Source of the DNA: Mangrovihabitans endophyticus
GTDB taxonomy: Bacteria; Actinomycetota; Actinomycetes; Mycobacteriales; Micromonosporaceae
Assembly: GCF_014646155.1 (NCBI RefSeq)
Contig: NZ_BMMX01000015.1
Coordinates: 62,001 to 126,000 of the forward strand
Length of the DNA stretch: 64,000 bases
Reading direction: 5' to 3'
Within the stretch, counting starts at the first letter, position 1; each line of letters starts with the position of its first letter. The position numbers were made by a program, and so were the translations under genes. The notes below the pieces were generated by a model. It saw nothing but the letters and a program-made list of their open reading frames with translations. It did no database searches and was not told where the DNA came from. Of the stretch, positions 50,726 to 62,015 are shown piece by piece.

Positions 50726-51847
50726 ATGGCTGACGGCATCCGCATCCCCGACGAGATCCGGCCCGTGGACGGACGATTCGGTTCCGGTCCGAGCAAGGTC
50801 CGCCCCGAGGGTGTCGATGCGTTGTCCGCCGTCTCCCGGACGTACATGGGCACCTCGCATCGGCAGCGCACGGTGAAGGACCAGGTCGCCCGGCTGCGCC
50901 GGAGCCTGGCCGAGTTCTTCGCCGTGCCCGACGGCTACGAGGTGGTGCTGTCCAACGGCGGCACCAGCGCCTTCTGGGACGCTGCCGCCTTCGGCCTGAT
51001 CCGCGACAAGGCCCAGTTCGCCGAGTTCGGCGAGTTCGGCGCCAAATTCGCCAAGGCGGCAACCGACGCGCCGTTCCTGGCCGACCCGACGGTGCATCGC
51101 GCGCCCGGCGGTCAGGCCGCCCACCTGCGCGCGGAGCCGGGCGTCGACGTCTACGCGAGCGTGCAGAACGAGACGTCCACCGGTGTTTCGGTGCCGGTCC
51201 GCCGGGTGGCCGGGGCGGACGAGGGCGCCCTGCTGCTCACCGACGCCACCTCCGGCGGCGGCAGCCTGGACGTCGACCTGCGCGAGACCGACGTCTACTA
51301 CCTCGCCCCGCAGAAGGCTCTCGGCTCGGACGGCGGCATCTGGCTGGCGCTCATGTCACCGGCCGCGATCGAGCGAGCCTTCGAGATCAAGGGCGGCGGG
51401 CGTTACATTCCGCAGTTCCTGGACCTGGTCACCGCCATCGAGCAGTCGCGGCTGGATCAGACGTACAACACGCCCGCGCTGGCCACGGTGTTCTTGGCGG
51501 CCGAGCAGTTGGAGTGGATGAACGCGCAGGGCGGCCTCGGGTGGGCCACCAAGCGATGCGCGGAGAGCGCGGCGGCGATCTACGGCTGGGCGGACCGCAG
51601 CGCGTACGCGACCCCGTTCGTGGTGGATCCGGGCCTGCGTTCGAACGCGGTGGCCACCATCGACTTCGCGGCCGGGGTGGACGCGGCGGCGGTCGCCAAG
51701 GTGCTGCGCGCCAACGGCATCGTGGACACCGAGCCGTACCGCAAGCTGGGCCGCAACCAGTTGCGGGTGGCGCTGTACCCCACGGTCGACCCCTCGGACG
51801 TGGAGGCGCTGACCGCCTGCATCGACTACGTGGTGCCACGCCTGTAA
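50726..51847 (+). CDS. serC: phosphoserine aminotransferase
   Basis: 373 residues, preceded by GGAAGGA. Fold-type I aminotransferase of the actinobacterial SerC group: FGSGPSKVRPE N-terminus, D173 in LLTDATSGGG contacting the PLP ring nitrogen, and Schiff-base Lys197 in APQKALGSDGG. It makes phosphoserine (or the vitamin B6 precursor) from the keto acid and glutamate. It lies 36 bp after citrate synthase. Confidence 0.95.
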   Translation: MADGIRIPDEIRPVDGRFGSGPSKVRPEGVDALSAVSRTYMGTSHRQRTVKDQVARLRRSLAEFFAVPDGYEVVLSNGGTSAFWDAAAFGLIRDKAQFAEFGEFGAKFAKAATDAPFLADPTVHRAPGGQAAHLRAEPGVDVYASVQNETSTGVSVPVRRVAGADEGALLLTDATSGGGSLDVDLRETDVYYLAPQKALGSDGGIWLALMSPAAIERAFEIKGGGRYIPQFLDLVTAIEQSRLDQTYNTPALATVFLAAEQLEWMNAQGGLGWATKRCAESAAAIYGWADRSAYATPFVVDPGLRSNAVATIDFAAGVDAAAVAKVLRANGIVDTEPYRKLGRNQLRVALYPTVDPSDVEALTACIDYVVPRL

Positions 51848-51944
51848 GGCCGGCACGCCCGGCGGGCCCGCGCCCCCCGGTGAACCGATGCGCCCGTGCG
51901 CCCGTACTGACGGTCGGCGATGACACGAACCGGAAGGGACGCGC

Positions 51945-53207
51945 ATGGCGGACATCCTGCACCGGGGGGCGCACAGCGCTTCCTATTTCGACCTGACCCG
52001 ATCCATGGGCCCGGACGCGGACATCGTCGACTTCTGCATCCCGTGCAACCCCTACTTCCCCACCCCGGCGATGTTCGAGGAGCTGTCCCGCAACCTGAAG
52101 GACATCCTGAAGTACTACCCGAGCGACGCCGCCACCATCACCGCGAAGCTGGCCAGCGTCCTCGGACTGCACCCGCAGACCGTGGCCATGGCCAACGGCT
52201 CCACCGAGCTCATCACGTGGATCGATCACCTGCTCATCACCAGCAGCGTGGCGATCCCGATCCCGACCTTCGGGCGGTGGACCGACCAGCCGTTGGAGAC
52301 CGGCAAGCGGGTGGACATGTTCCCCCTGCAGGAACGCGACGGCTTCCGACTGGACCTGGACGAATACGTGCGGTTCATCCGGGACCGCGGATCGCGGGTG
52401 GCGGTGGTGTGCAACGTCAACAACCCGGACGGCGGCTACCTGGCCCGCCGGGACGTGATCCGGTTCATGGACGACCTGAGCGACCTGGATCTCGTGGTGA
52501 TCGACGAGTCTTTCATCGACTTCTCGGACGCCGAGCCGTACCCCTCGGTCGGCCCGGACGCGGTGATCCGGCCGAACGCGGTGGTGCTCAAGAGCCTGGG
52601 CAAGAACTTCGGGCTGCACGGCATCCGGTTCGGTTATCTGCTGGCCAATCCGGCCATCGCCGGCCGCATCGCCAAGGCGCTGCCGAAGTGGAACCTGAAC
52701 TCGCTGGCCGAGAAGGTCGTCTACATGATCTCCGAGCACGCCGGCGAGTACGCGGAGAGTCTGCGCCTGCTCAGCCGGGACCGCCGGGACATGGCCGACG
52801 AGTTGTCCCGTGTGCCGGGCCTGACGGTGTTCCCGTCGCAGGGCAACTTTCTGCTGGTCAAGCTCCCGCCAGGCTGGTCCGGCGTGGCGTTGCGCGACTT
52901 CCTGGTCGCCACGCACGGCGTCTATACCCGCGAATGCGGCAACAAGCTGGGCATGACCAGCCAGTTCATGCGCATGGTGGTGCGCCCGGCGGCGGACGTG
53001 GACCGGCTGATCGACGGCATGCGCGACTATGCGGCGCGGCTGCGCGGACCGGGCGTCTATGAGCAGCAGGCCTACGAACCGGCCGAGCTGACCGCGGACG
53101 CCGGATACGACCGTCGATGGACCATCGACGATAATCCGGACAATCTGGTGCGTTATTCGTCGCAGCGCACCACCGAGTACACCGGCCGCCGGGCCCTGGT
53201 GCGCTGA
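51945..53207 (+). CDS. class I/II PLP-dependent aminotransferase (HisC-like)
   Basis: 420 residues, CGGAAGGGACG upstream. Fold-type I transaminase with KYYPSDAATITAKLA, NVNNPDGGYLARRD and Lys in LGKNFGLHGIRFGYL. The first 380 residues resemble histidinol-phosphate/threonine-phosphate aminotransferases. The last 40 residues (YEQQAYEPAELTADAGYD) form a Tyr-rich tail not typical of HisC. Substrate uncertain. Confidence 0.85.
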   Translation: MADILHRGAHSASYFDLTRSMGPDADIVDFCIPCNPYFPTPAMFEELSRNLKDILKYYPSDAATITAKLASVLGLHPQTVAMANGSTELITWIDHLLITSSVAIPIPTFGRWTDQPLETGKRVDMFPLQERDGFRLDLDEYVRFIRDRGSRVAVVCNVNNPDGGYLARRDVIRFMDDLSDLDLVVIDESFIDFSDAEPYPSVGPDAVIRPNAVVLKSLGKNFGLHGIRFGYLLANPAIAGRIAKALPKWNLNSLAEKVVYMISEHAGEYAESLRLLSRDRRDMADELSRVPGLTVFPSQGNFLLVKLPPGWSGVALRDFLVATHGVYTRECGNKLGMTSQFMRMVVRPAADVDRLIDGMRDYAARLRGPGVYEQQAYEPAELTADAGYDRRWTIDDNPDNLVRYSSQRTTEYTGRRALVR

Positions 53208-53365
53208 CCCTCACGGAGACCAGAAGATCATCACCGCAGCTCAATGGAGTTCGACGGCGTGGCATACCCCCATCGAGTGACCGGGGCGCGTACCGTGTTC
53301 CGAAACGCGCCCGGGTAGCGAACTCTCGGGAGCACAGGCCAGATAGACACCTACGGAGGCAACGC

Positions 53366-54448
53366 ATGCGGCCGGTACGCTTCGTCGCCCTCTCCGAGGA
53401 CGGTCAGGCCATGGTGCTCGCCGATGAGGTCGGACGGCTTCTGGCCCTCCCGATCGACGATCGCGTCAACGGGGCGTTGCACCACGACGGCCACGCGCCG
53501 TCCGGCTCGGCCACGAGCGTCGCGGTCGCCGCGCCCGGCGACACCATGGCGTCGCTGTCCCCACGCGACATCCAAGCCCGGATCCGGTCCGGGGAGACCG
53601 CCGAGGACGTGGCCCGAGTGGCCGGCGTCCCGGTCGACCGGGTGCTGCGCTATGCGGGACCGGTGCTCCAGGAGCGGGCCATGCTCGCGCAGCACGCCCG
53701 GCGCACCAGACTGAAGACCTCCGACTCCGGCGCGCCGCTGGCCGAGGTGGTGGACAGCCGCCTCGCCCAGCACGGCATCGACGCCGAGAAGATCTCCTGG
53801 GACGCCTATCGCCGCGACGACGGGACCTGGCGCATCGTCGCCACCTGGCCCTCCGGCAAGGCCACCGCCCAGGCGATGTGGGACCTGGACAAGGGACGCC
53901 AGGTCGTGTCGCCGCATGACGACATGGCGCAATACCTGTGCGCCGAGCGTCCCACGCAGATTCTCGGCCAGGAGCCCGCGCCGGATCGCAGCGGCCACGG
54001 CCTGCCCGGCCCGGTGCGCGGCAACGAGCCGACGCGCGGAGGGCATGGCCTGCCCGCCGCCGCGAAGCAGGAGGGGCCGCGCCCGTCCCGCGAGCGGGAC
54101 CCGATCCGCGCCGGCCGGGATGCCCTCCTCGCCGGCCTGGACCGCCCGCTGGGTGGCCAGGGTGGCCGCGGCCTGGAACCGGCAGCGTCGGACCGTCGGC
54201 CGGTGGCCGGAGGTGCTGCCGGCATGCTCGGCGGCGCCGGATCCGCCTTCGACGACGACGCCGACCAGCCCAAGGAGGTCCCGGCGGTGCCGTCGCTCGC
54301 GGTGCTGCGGCCACGCCGCGCCGCGGGGCAGACCCCGCAGGGCGAGCAGCAGGACAGTGCCGCCTCCGAGGCCAAGCCGCGCAAGCGCCTTCCGAGCTGG
54401 GATGACGTCCTGTTCGGCGGCGGTCCGGCGGCACGCGAGTCGTCCTGA
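53366..54448 (+). CDS. sepH: septation protein SepH
   Basis: 360 residues, GGAGG 8 bp before the ATG. The N-terminal DUF3071 region (MRPVRFVALSEDGQAMVLAD) and helix-turn-helix-like segment (GETAEDVARVAGVPVDRVLRYAGP), then ISWDAYRRDDGTWRI, identify SepH. In Streptomyces and mycobacteria SepH binds FtsZ and promotes filament assembly at septa. The C-terminal half is disordered, Gly/Pro/Arg-rich, with a conserved short end KRLPSWDDVLFG. Confidence 0.93.
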   Translation: MRPVRFVALSEDGQAMVLADEVGRLLALPIDDRVNGALHHDGHAPSGSATSVAVAAPGDTMASLSPRDIQARIRSGETAEDVARVAGVPVDRVLRYAGPVLQERAMLAQHARRTRLKTSDSGAPLAEVVDSRLAQHGIDAEKISWDAYRRDDGTWRIVATWPSGKATAQAMWDLDKGRQVVSPHDDMAQYLCAERPTQILGQEPAPDRSGHGLPGPVRGNEPTRGGHGLPAAAKQEGPRPSRERDPIRAGRDALLAGLDRPLGGQGGRGLEPAASDRRPVAGGAAGMLGGAGSAFDDDADQPKEVPAVPSLAVLRPRRAAGQTPQGEQQDSAASEAKPRKRLPSWDDVLFGGGPAARESS

Positions 54449-54463
54449 CGGAACCCGCCCTGG

Positions 54464-54949
54464 TCAGCCCGCGAACGGAAACGTCCGCAGCGGGCGGTAA
54501 CCGCTGCGGCTCAGCACCAGGGTGAACCCGTCGGCTCGCCACCGCGGCCCCGCATAGTCACGCAGCGCTTCGGCGGCCACCGCACCCCGCGCGTACGAGA
54601 TCGTGACGTGCGGGGTGAATGGACGCTTGTCACCCGCAAGGCCCAACGCCGCCCGGACATCGCCGTGCAGGGCACGCAGGCCGTCCAGATCGCCGTGCAG
54701 ACCGGCCCACTGCACCGTGCGCCGAAAGTCCCCACCGCCGGCGACGCGCAGGCCGATCGGGTCCCGCGACGGCACGGTGTCGAGCGCCGACTCGACACCC
54801 GCGAGCCGATCGTCCGGAACCTCACCGAGGAAGGTCATGGTGACGTGCCACCGGTCGGCCGGCACCAGGGCGGCGGGCACGTGCGCGAGCCGTCGGCCCA
54901 GGTCGTCCCGGACGTCGGAGGGGAGGAACAGAGCCACGAACAGGCGCAC
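54464..54949 (-). CDS. thpR: 2H phosphoesterase, RNA 2',3'-cyclic phosphodiesterase-like
   Basis: 161 residues from GTG 54949 (VRLFVALFLPSDVRDDL). Two HxT motifs, HVTMTFLG and HVTISYAR, define the 2H/LigT fold that opens 2',3'-cyclic phosphates on RNA ends. Slightly shorter than typical ThpR. It lies 11 bp after an unknown gene on the same strand and is convergent with sepH. Confidence 0.85.
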   Translation of the reverse strand: MRLFVALFLPSDVRDDLGRRLAHVPAALVPADRWHVTMTFLGEVPDDRLAGVESALDTVPSRDPIGLRVAGGGDFRRTVQWAGLHGDLDGLRALHGDVRAALGLAGDKRPFTPHVTISYARGAVAAEALRDYAGPRWRADGFTLVLSRSGYRPLRTFPFAG

Positions 54950-54960
54950 GCCGACAAAGG

Positions 54961-55449
54961 CTACGGCCAGGGTGTCTCCCGGCGCACGTCCAGGCCCGCG
55001 GACTCCAGCTTCCCTTCGATTCGGATCCGCTCGATGGCACGGTCCATGCCGACGAGGTCGTCCAGATGCTCGGCGATGCCCAGGCAGTGGCACGCCAACT
55101 GGAGGCGATGGTCGTACGCCCGAAGAACGGCGGCGAGCCACCGCTCGGAGCCGCAGGCCGTGCCGGAACAGCGCTGCCGATCCAGGCGGCGCAGGCCGAC
55201 TGAGAGCCGACCTAAGTCCGGCACCGTCTCACCGCTCCCGGCGGCGACCGGCACGGCCGGCGCACGGGCGGGATCCCACATCAACTCGAGGTCACGCAGA
55301 GCAGCGGCGTGCGGATGCAGTTGGTGGCGCAGGGCAAGCGTGGTGGCACGGGCATGCTTGCGCCGGTCGTGGGCCGATTTCGCGGCGACCACCGCGCACG
55401 GCGCGCCCGCCAGCGCCGCCGCGAGCACAGCGATGTGCAAGATGGCCAT
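54961..55449 (-). CDS. hypothetical membrane-anchored protein
   Basis: 162 residues. A single N-terminal hydrophobic helix (about 3-23) anchors a soluble helical domain with several His and four Cys (two in a C-x4-C stretch, two in CHC). I do not recognise the family. The 11-bp gap to the thpR-like gene suggests an operon. Confidence 0.65.
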   Translation of the reverse strand: MAILHIAVLAAALAGAPCAVVAAKSAHDRRKHARATTLALRHQLHPHAAALRDLELMWDPARAPAVPVAAGSGETVPDLGRLSVGLRRLDRQRCSGTACGSERWLAAVLRAYDHRLQLACHCLGIAEHLDDLVGMDRAIERIRIEGKLESAGLDVRRETPWP

Positions 55450-55544
55450 TCGCTGACGCTAAGCCCTCGTTCAAACGAAGACCATGCCTTTCGGCCTATC
55501 CGACAGTGCCATCTCACGCCCCGCATCGGTGGGTACAGGGACGG

Positions 55545-56894
55545 TTACGCCGCGCGACCGACGCGACCGGATGCGTCCGGATTCGCCCCCCGTTCCGGCT
55601 CTTCCAGGTGCACCTCCCGCGCCGCCAGCCCGGCCAGACCGAAGCGCGGACGCGGCCGCAGCGTCACCGTCAGTCGGTCGCCGGCGCTACGCAACTGCCA
55701 GACCAAGGCCGCCACACCGCCGACCAGACAGACCGCGCCGGCAGCCCAGAGGCTGGACGGCACCCCGAACCGCTCACCCCACCAGCCGGCCAGCGACGCG
55801 CCCAGCGGCGTGGTGCCCAGGAAGACGAGCACATAGAGGGCCATCACCCGTCCGCGGTACGCGGTCTCCACGCCCATCTGCACCCGCTGGTTCGCCGCCT
55901 GCGCCAGGTAGATGGAGAAGAACCCGGTGGGCACCAGCAGCGCCATGGCCACCACGAAGGTGGGCGCGAACCCCACTGCCACCTCCAGGACGCCGAACGC
56001 GATGGCCGAGACGACCACCACGTACGGGGAAGGCCGATCCCGCCGTCCGCTGCCCGCCAGCGCGCCGGCCAGCGCACCGACCGCGAGGGAGGTGGTCAGC
56101 AGTCCGAACGTGGAGGGACCGGCCCCAAAGTTGATCTTCGCGAGGGCGGCGAGGGTGACCGGGAAGTTGAACCCGATCATGCCGACCACCGCCATCAGCA
56201 GGATCGGCAGCAACAGGTCGGTCCGCTTGCCGACATATCGCAGGCCGTCGGCGATGCGGGTGTCCGCAGCACCCGGCCGGGCAGCGGACCGGCGCAGCTC
56301 GTCCGTGCGCATCGCCAGATAGGTCACGACCGGCGCGACGGACAGGGCGGTGGCGATCAGGAAGACCGGCCCGGTGTCGAACAGCGCCAGCGCCACCCCG
56401 GCCGCCGCCGGGCCGCCGATCCGGGCGGTGTTGAACGTCGCCGCGGACAGCGCCAGCGCGTTGGGCAGCAGCGACATCTCGACCAGCTCGGACACGAACG
56501 CCTGGCGCACCGGAGTCTCGATGGCGTTCGCGATGCCCAGCAGCCCGGCGAACAGGAAGACGTGCCACAACTGCGCCACGCCGGCGGCCACCAGCAGCGC
56601 GAAGAGGATCGACGTGGCGGCGAACGCAGCATTGGCAACCATCAGCAGCTTGCGCTTGTCATACCGATCGGCCAGCTTGCCACCGAGAAGCGTGAGCAGC
56701 AGCATCGGCAGGAACTGCAGCGAGGTCACGATGCCGAGCGCACCGGGCGAGTTGCCGGACAGGTCGAGCACCAGCCAGTCCTGCGCGGTGAACATCATCC
56801 AGACGCCGAGCAGCTTCACCAGTTGGCCGACCGCGAACAGCCGGTAGTTGCGGATCCGAAAGGATCGGAAGGTCGTGCTCAGCACTGCCCGCAC
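55545..56894 (-). CDS. MFS transporter (EntS-like, MFS_3)
   Basis: 449 residues, GTG start. About 12 helices; N-terminal RSFRIRNYRLFAVGQLVKLLG and loop motif GGKLADRYDKRKLL are typical of EntS/MFS_3 exporters. The MarR-type gene directly upstream on the same strand (75-bp gap), with its own operator, probably regulates both, as in many efflux systems. Substrate unknown. Confidence 0.88.
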   Translation of the reverse strand: MRAVLSTTFRSFRIRNYRLFAVGQLVKLLGVWMMFTAQDWLVLDLSGNSPGALGIVTSLQFLPMLLLTLLGGKLADRYDKRKLLMVANAAFAATSILFALLVAAGVAQLWHVFLFAGLLGIANAIETPVRQAFVSELVEMSLLPNALALSAATFNTARIGGPAAAGVALALFDTGPVFLIATALSVAPVVTYLAMRTDELRRSAARPGAADTRIADGLRYVGKRTDLLLPILLMAVVGMIGFNFPVTLAALAKINFGAGPSTFGLLTTSLAVGALAGALAGSGRRDRPSPYVVVVSAIAFGVLEVAVGFAPTFVVAMALLVPTGFFSIYLAQAANQRVQMGVETAYRGRVMALYVLVFLGTTPLGASLAGWWGERFGVPSSLWAAGAVCLVGGVAALVWQLRSAGDRLTVTLRPRPRFGLAGLAAREVHLEEPERGANPDASGRVGRAA

Positions 56895-56969
56895 TCGGGT
56901 TGGCCCCCTTGAGTCGTACGCGTCATCGTCGCGTGACGGAACGACTCCCGCCGAGCGGCGGCCCCCGCT

Positions 56970-57416
56970 CTAGGCTCGCGCGACCTGCTGCAGGATCTCC
57001 GCCGCCCGCGCCAACGTGCTGCGTTCGTCCGGGCTGAGGTTCGCCAACTGCTGCGCCAACCACTCGTTGCGCGCCCGCTCGAACTGGGCGTACACCGTCC
57101 GCCCCTGCTCGGTCGGCGCCAGGATGACCTGACGCCGATCGGTGGGATGCGGAGTGCGGGCGACGAGGCCACGGTCCTCCAGCTTGCCGACGATCTTGGT
57201 CATCGTCGGCGGTTGCACCCGTTCCACATCGGCCAGCTCACGCGGAGTCAGCGCCCCTGCCAACTGCAGGCTGGTCAGGGCGGACAACTGACTGAAGGTG
57301 AGATCGCCGACCGGGCGGGCCTGGCGGACGCGCCGGTTGAGCCGGGTGATGGCATCACGCAACGTCCGGGCCAGCACCTCGGCCGTCTCGCGCTCCGCCG
57401 TCACCGACTGCTCCAT
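56970..57416 (-). CDS. MarR-family regulator of the adjacent MFS gene
   Basis: 148 residues from ATG 57416. Winged helix of the MarR type: ALTPRELADVERVQPPTMTKIVGKLEDRGLV followed by the wing with DRRQVIL; helices at both ends make the dimer. A perfect 13-bp palindrome 8 bp upstream of the start is the likely autoregulatory operator. It likely represses itself and the downstream MFS exporter until a phenolic or similar ligand binds. Confidence 0.92.
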   Translation of the reverse strand: MEQSVTAERETAEVLARTLRDAITRLNRRVRQARPVGDLTFSQLSALTSLQLAGALTPRELADVERVQPPTMTKIVGKLEDRGLVARTPHPTDRRQVILAPTEQGRTVYAQFERARNEWLAQQLANLSPDERSTLARAAEILQQVARA

Positions 57417-57424
57417 CACAGTAG

Positions 57425-57437
57425 TTAGCTTAGCTAA
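57425..57437. promoter_or_regulatory. MarR operator
   Basis: TTAGCT-T-AGCTAA is a perfect 13-bp palindrome immediately upstream of the MarR start codon. It is AT-rich in a very GC-rich context and matches the usual shape of MarR boxes. Confidence 0.75.
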
Positions 57438-57501
57438 TGATCCGCCGTCGCGGCACATGACAGCCGTATGACAGCCATCACCACACCCGGCGCGCCGGGG
57501 C

Positions 57502-58980
57502 TCACAGCAGCACGCTCTCCAGCGGGCCACGCAGGAAGTACAGCACGAACAGCACGGCCACGCCGTACATCAGCGGATGCACCTGCTTCGGCTTGCCAAC
57601 CGCGAGCTTGATCAATACGTACGCGATGACGCCCGCACCGATCCCGTTGGAGATCGAGTAGGTGAACGGCATCAGCGTGATGGTGAGGAAGGCCGGTACG
57701 GCGATCTCAAGGTCGGTCCAGTCGATCTGCCGGACGGCCGTCATCATCAGGAACCCGACCACCACCAGGGCCGTCGACGCCGCCTCGAACGGCACCACGG
57801 TGACCAGCGGCGCGAGGAACATGGCCAGCAGGAAGAGCACGCCGGTGACCAGGTTGGCCACACCCGTACGAGCGCCCTCGGCGACACCGGAGGCACTTTC
57901 GATGTAGGACGTGTTGCTGGAGACGCTGGCGGCGCCGCCAGCCGCCGCGGCCACCGAGTCGACCAGCAGGATCTCGCGGGTACGCGGCGGCATCCCCTCG
58001 GCGTCCAGCAGGCCGCCCTCCTGCCCGACCGCGACCATGGTGCCCATGGTGTCGAAGAAGTCCGTGATCAGCAGCGTGAAGACGAACATCAGCACCACCA
58101 GCCAGCCGGCCCGGCTCCACGAATCGAGGATGTTGAACTTGCCGAGCAGCGAGAGGTCCGGCGTGCCGACGATCTGGTCCGGCAGCGCGGGCACGTTCAG
58201 CGACCAGCCCTGCGGGTTCGGCTTGCCGTCGACCACCGACGGACCGATGTGACCGATCGCCTCGACGATGATCGCGAACACCGTGGTGGCCAGGATGCCG
58301 ATCAGGATCGCGCCGCGGACGCGCCGCACGAACAGCACGATGGTCAGCAGCAGACCGAGCACGAACACCAGTGCGGGCCAACTGTTCAGCGCACCGCCGA
58401 TGCCGAGCTCGACGGGCACCGTGGTGCCCGAGGCATCCGGGATCCGGCGCACGAATCCGGCATCGACCAGCCCGATGATCATGAGGAACAGACCGATGCC
58501 AACGCCGATCGCCGTCTTCAACTGCGTCGGCACGGCATGGAACACCGCCGACCGCAGCCCGGTGAGCACCAGAACCGCGATCACCACACCCTCGATCACC
58601 ACCAGGCCCATCGCGTCCGCCCAGGTCATCTCCGGCGCGATCTCGTACGCGACCAGGGCGTTCACCCCCAGACCAGCGGCCAGCGCGAGCGGGAAGCGGG
58701 CGACCACGCCCATCAGCAGGGTCATCAGCCCGGCGATGAACGCGGTCCCCGCAGCGAGCGCAGCGATCGGCAACGTGCCACCCACCGCGTCCACGCCCGC
58801 GGCGAGGATCAGCGGGTTGAGCACCACGATGTAGGCCATCGTGAAGAATGTGGCGAAACCACCGCGAATCTCCCGGCTCATCGTTGATCCGCGAGCGGAG
58901 ATTTCGAAATATCGGTCGAAACCGTTCCTGGGCGCGCCGGGCGAGGAGGCGACGGACGCGTCGGCAGGGGCTGTGGACAT
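57502..58980 (-). CDS. NCS2-family purine permease (AzgA/GhxP type)
   Basis: 492 residues from ATG 58980 after GGAAGG. About 12-14 helices; the N-terminal motif GGFATFFTMAYIVVLNPLIL and DFFDTMGTMVAVG in the middle are those of the AzgA branch (adenine, guanine or hypoxanthine:proton symport). The open frame extends upstream into non-coding DNA. Confidence 0.92.
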   Translation of the reverse strand: MSTAPADASVASSPGAPRNGFDRYFEISARGSTMSREIRGGFATFFTMAYIVVLNPLILAAGVDAVGGTLPIAALAAGTAFIAGLMTLLMGVVARFPLALAAGLGVNALVAYEIAPEMTWADAMGLVVIEGVVIAVLVLTGLRSAVFHAVPTQLKTAIGVGIGLFLMIIGLVDAGFVRRIPDASGTTVPVELGIGGALNSWPALVFVLGLLLTIVLFVRRVRGAILIGILATTVFAIIVEAIGHIGPSVVDGKPNPQGWSLNVPALPDQIVGTPDLSLLGKFNILDSWSRAGWLVVLMFVFTLLITDFFDTMGTMVAVGQEGGLLDAEGMPPRTREILLVDSVAAAAGGAASVSSNTSYIESASGVAEGARTGVANLVTGVLFLLAMFLAPLVTVVPFEAASTALVVVGFLMMTAVRQIDWTDLEIAVPAFLTITLMPFTYSISNGIGAGVIAYVLIKLAVGKPKQVHPLMYGVAVLFVLYFLRGPLESVLL

Positions 58981-59110
58981 GCGCGGCCTTCCGTTCACTG
59001 CAAAGTCGGTCCGGAGATCGTCGCAGACGGCTGAGCTGCACAAAAGATCGATTCTGTTACATCCGTCGCGGGCGCGCGGCGTGCACCGCGGCAGACGTAG
59101 GCTGATCACC

Positions 59111-59422
59111 GTGGCAGAACTGTCCCCCGCCCAGCGCGCCGCCGATCCGTCGAGCGAGACCGCGGGTGTGCCCCCCGCGGCACGACCGCGCGTGGAACCG
59201 CTCGACCCGCCGATGGTGCCCTTCGCCGTGGCCGGCATGGCCGGGTTCGCCGTGGCCGGCGTGGTGATGCTGCTCGCCGGCGCGCGCGACAGCTATCTGT
59301 GGACGTGCCTGGCCGGGTTCCTCTGGGGCATCCCCGGGCTGCTCACCATGCTCCGGCACGACGCCAACCGGCGACGTCGCAGGGCGCTGACACACCCGTC
59401 GTTCACCGTCGACCCGGACTGA
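59111..59422 (+). CDS. DUF2530 membrane protein
   Basis: 103 residues from GTG 59111. A Pro-rich N-terminus and two transmembrane helices (PFAVAGMAGFAVAGVVMLLAG; LWTCLAGFLWGIPGLL) end in HDANRRRRRALTH. The TCLAGF...G pattern followed by an Arg cluster is DUF2530. Function unknown. It is divergent from the purine permease, a neighbourhood I recall from other actinobacteria. Confidence 0.8.
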   Translation: MAELSPAQRAADPSSETAGVPPAARPRVEPLDPPMVPFAVAGMAGFAVAGVVMLLAGARDSYLWTCLAGFLWGIPGLLTMLRHDANRRRRRALTHPSFTVDPD

Positions 59423-59448
59423 CCGCGCCAGCCCCTGGCCGGCCGCGG

Positions 59449-60276
59449 TCAGGAGTGGCCGTAGCCCTCCTCGGGCTCGCCGGCCTCCACCGACCCGTGC
59501 GCGCGGCTCACCGCGACCGACTCGACCTCGCTGTCGTCGTAGACCGTCGGCAACTCCTCCACCGGCGTCTCCGGGCTGCTCAGCAACACCTCGGAGTGAG
59601 CGCCGCAACCATGGTCGGCGCTCACCGCGCGGGCGTCGTCCGGGGCGTACAGGTTGCCGCAGACCCCGAACATCCCGCGCATCGAACCCGCCAGCGGCAG
59701 GTAGAAACCGCAGGTGCCGCACCGGGCCTTACGCGGAGCCCCGGCGGAGATGGCGGCCTGCGGGCCGGAATCTCCGTCGTACCACCGCTGGGCGGTCTCC
59801 ATCCGCCCTTCCTGGCTCATCACCCGGGCCCGCCCGAGGCCCAGTTCCCACGAGACCTCCTCGACCGCGGCGTCGTCGCTCAGCACGTAGCCGGGCGCCA
59901 GCCGGTCGTCGTCCGGGTCGGTCGGCATCAGATCGCCCACGCCGAGATCGCCCGGCTGCAGCCGCTCGTTCCACGGCAGCCACCCCGGCGCCATCAGGGC
60001 GTCCGGGCCGGGCAACAGCACCGTCTCGCAGACGGTCACCCGCCGGGCACGCGGCGCCCGGGTGACCGTCACCGCCCACCGCCATCCGAGGTAACCCGCC
60101 AGGTGGCTGGCGAAGAAATGGGTGACCAGGCGGTCGCCCTCGGCGATGGCTTCGAGGTGCTCCCCGATGTCCGCCGGATCCACTTCGGTGATGCCTTCCC
60201 TGGCCACATCGACGGCATCGGCGCATGCCTGATCGAGGCGGGGGGCACGGGCGGTCCTCGTCGTCACGAAGACCAT
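59449..60276 (-). CDS. DUF3027 protein with cysteine pairs
   Basis: 275 residues. Conserved WRWAVTVTRAPRARRVTVCE and LLPGPDALMAPGWLPWNERL segments of DUF3027. A C-terminal Cys cluster (RCGTCGFYLP, then GVCGN, then HGCG) could bind zinc. Probably cytoplasmic; role unknown. Convergent with the DUF2530 gene. Confidence 0.88.
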   Translation of the reverse strand: MVFVTTRTARAPRLDQACADAVDVAREGITEVDPADIGEHLEAIAEGDRLVTHFFASHLAGYLGWRWAVTVTRAPRARRVTVCETVLLPGPDALMAPGWLPWNERLQPGDLGVGDLMPTDPDDDRLAPGYVLSDDAAVEEVSWELGLGRARVMSQEGRMETAQRWYDGDSGPQAAISAGAPRKARCGTCGFYLPLAGSMRGMFGVCGNLYAPDDARAVSADHGCGAHSEVLLSSPETPVEELPTVYDDSEVESVAVSRAHGSVEAGEPEEGYGHS

Positions 60277-60335
60277 TGTTGCTCACCGGCCTCCAGAAGG
60301 GGACGCGGGTCGTGTTCATCAGTCAGGATGGTGCA

Positions 60336-62011
<1,676 letters not shown>

Positions 62012-62015
<4 letters not shown>

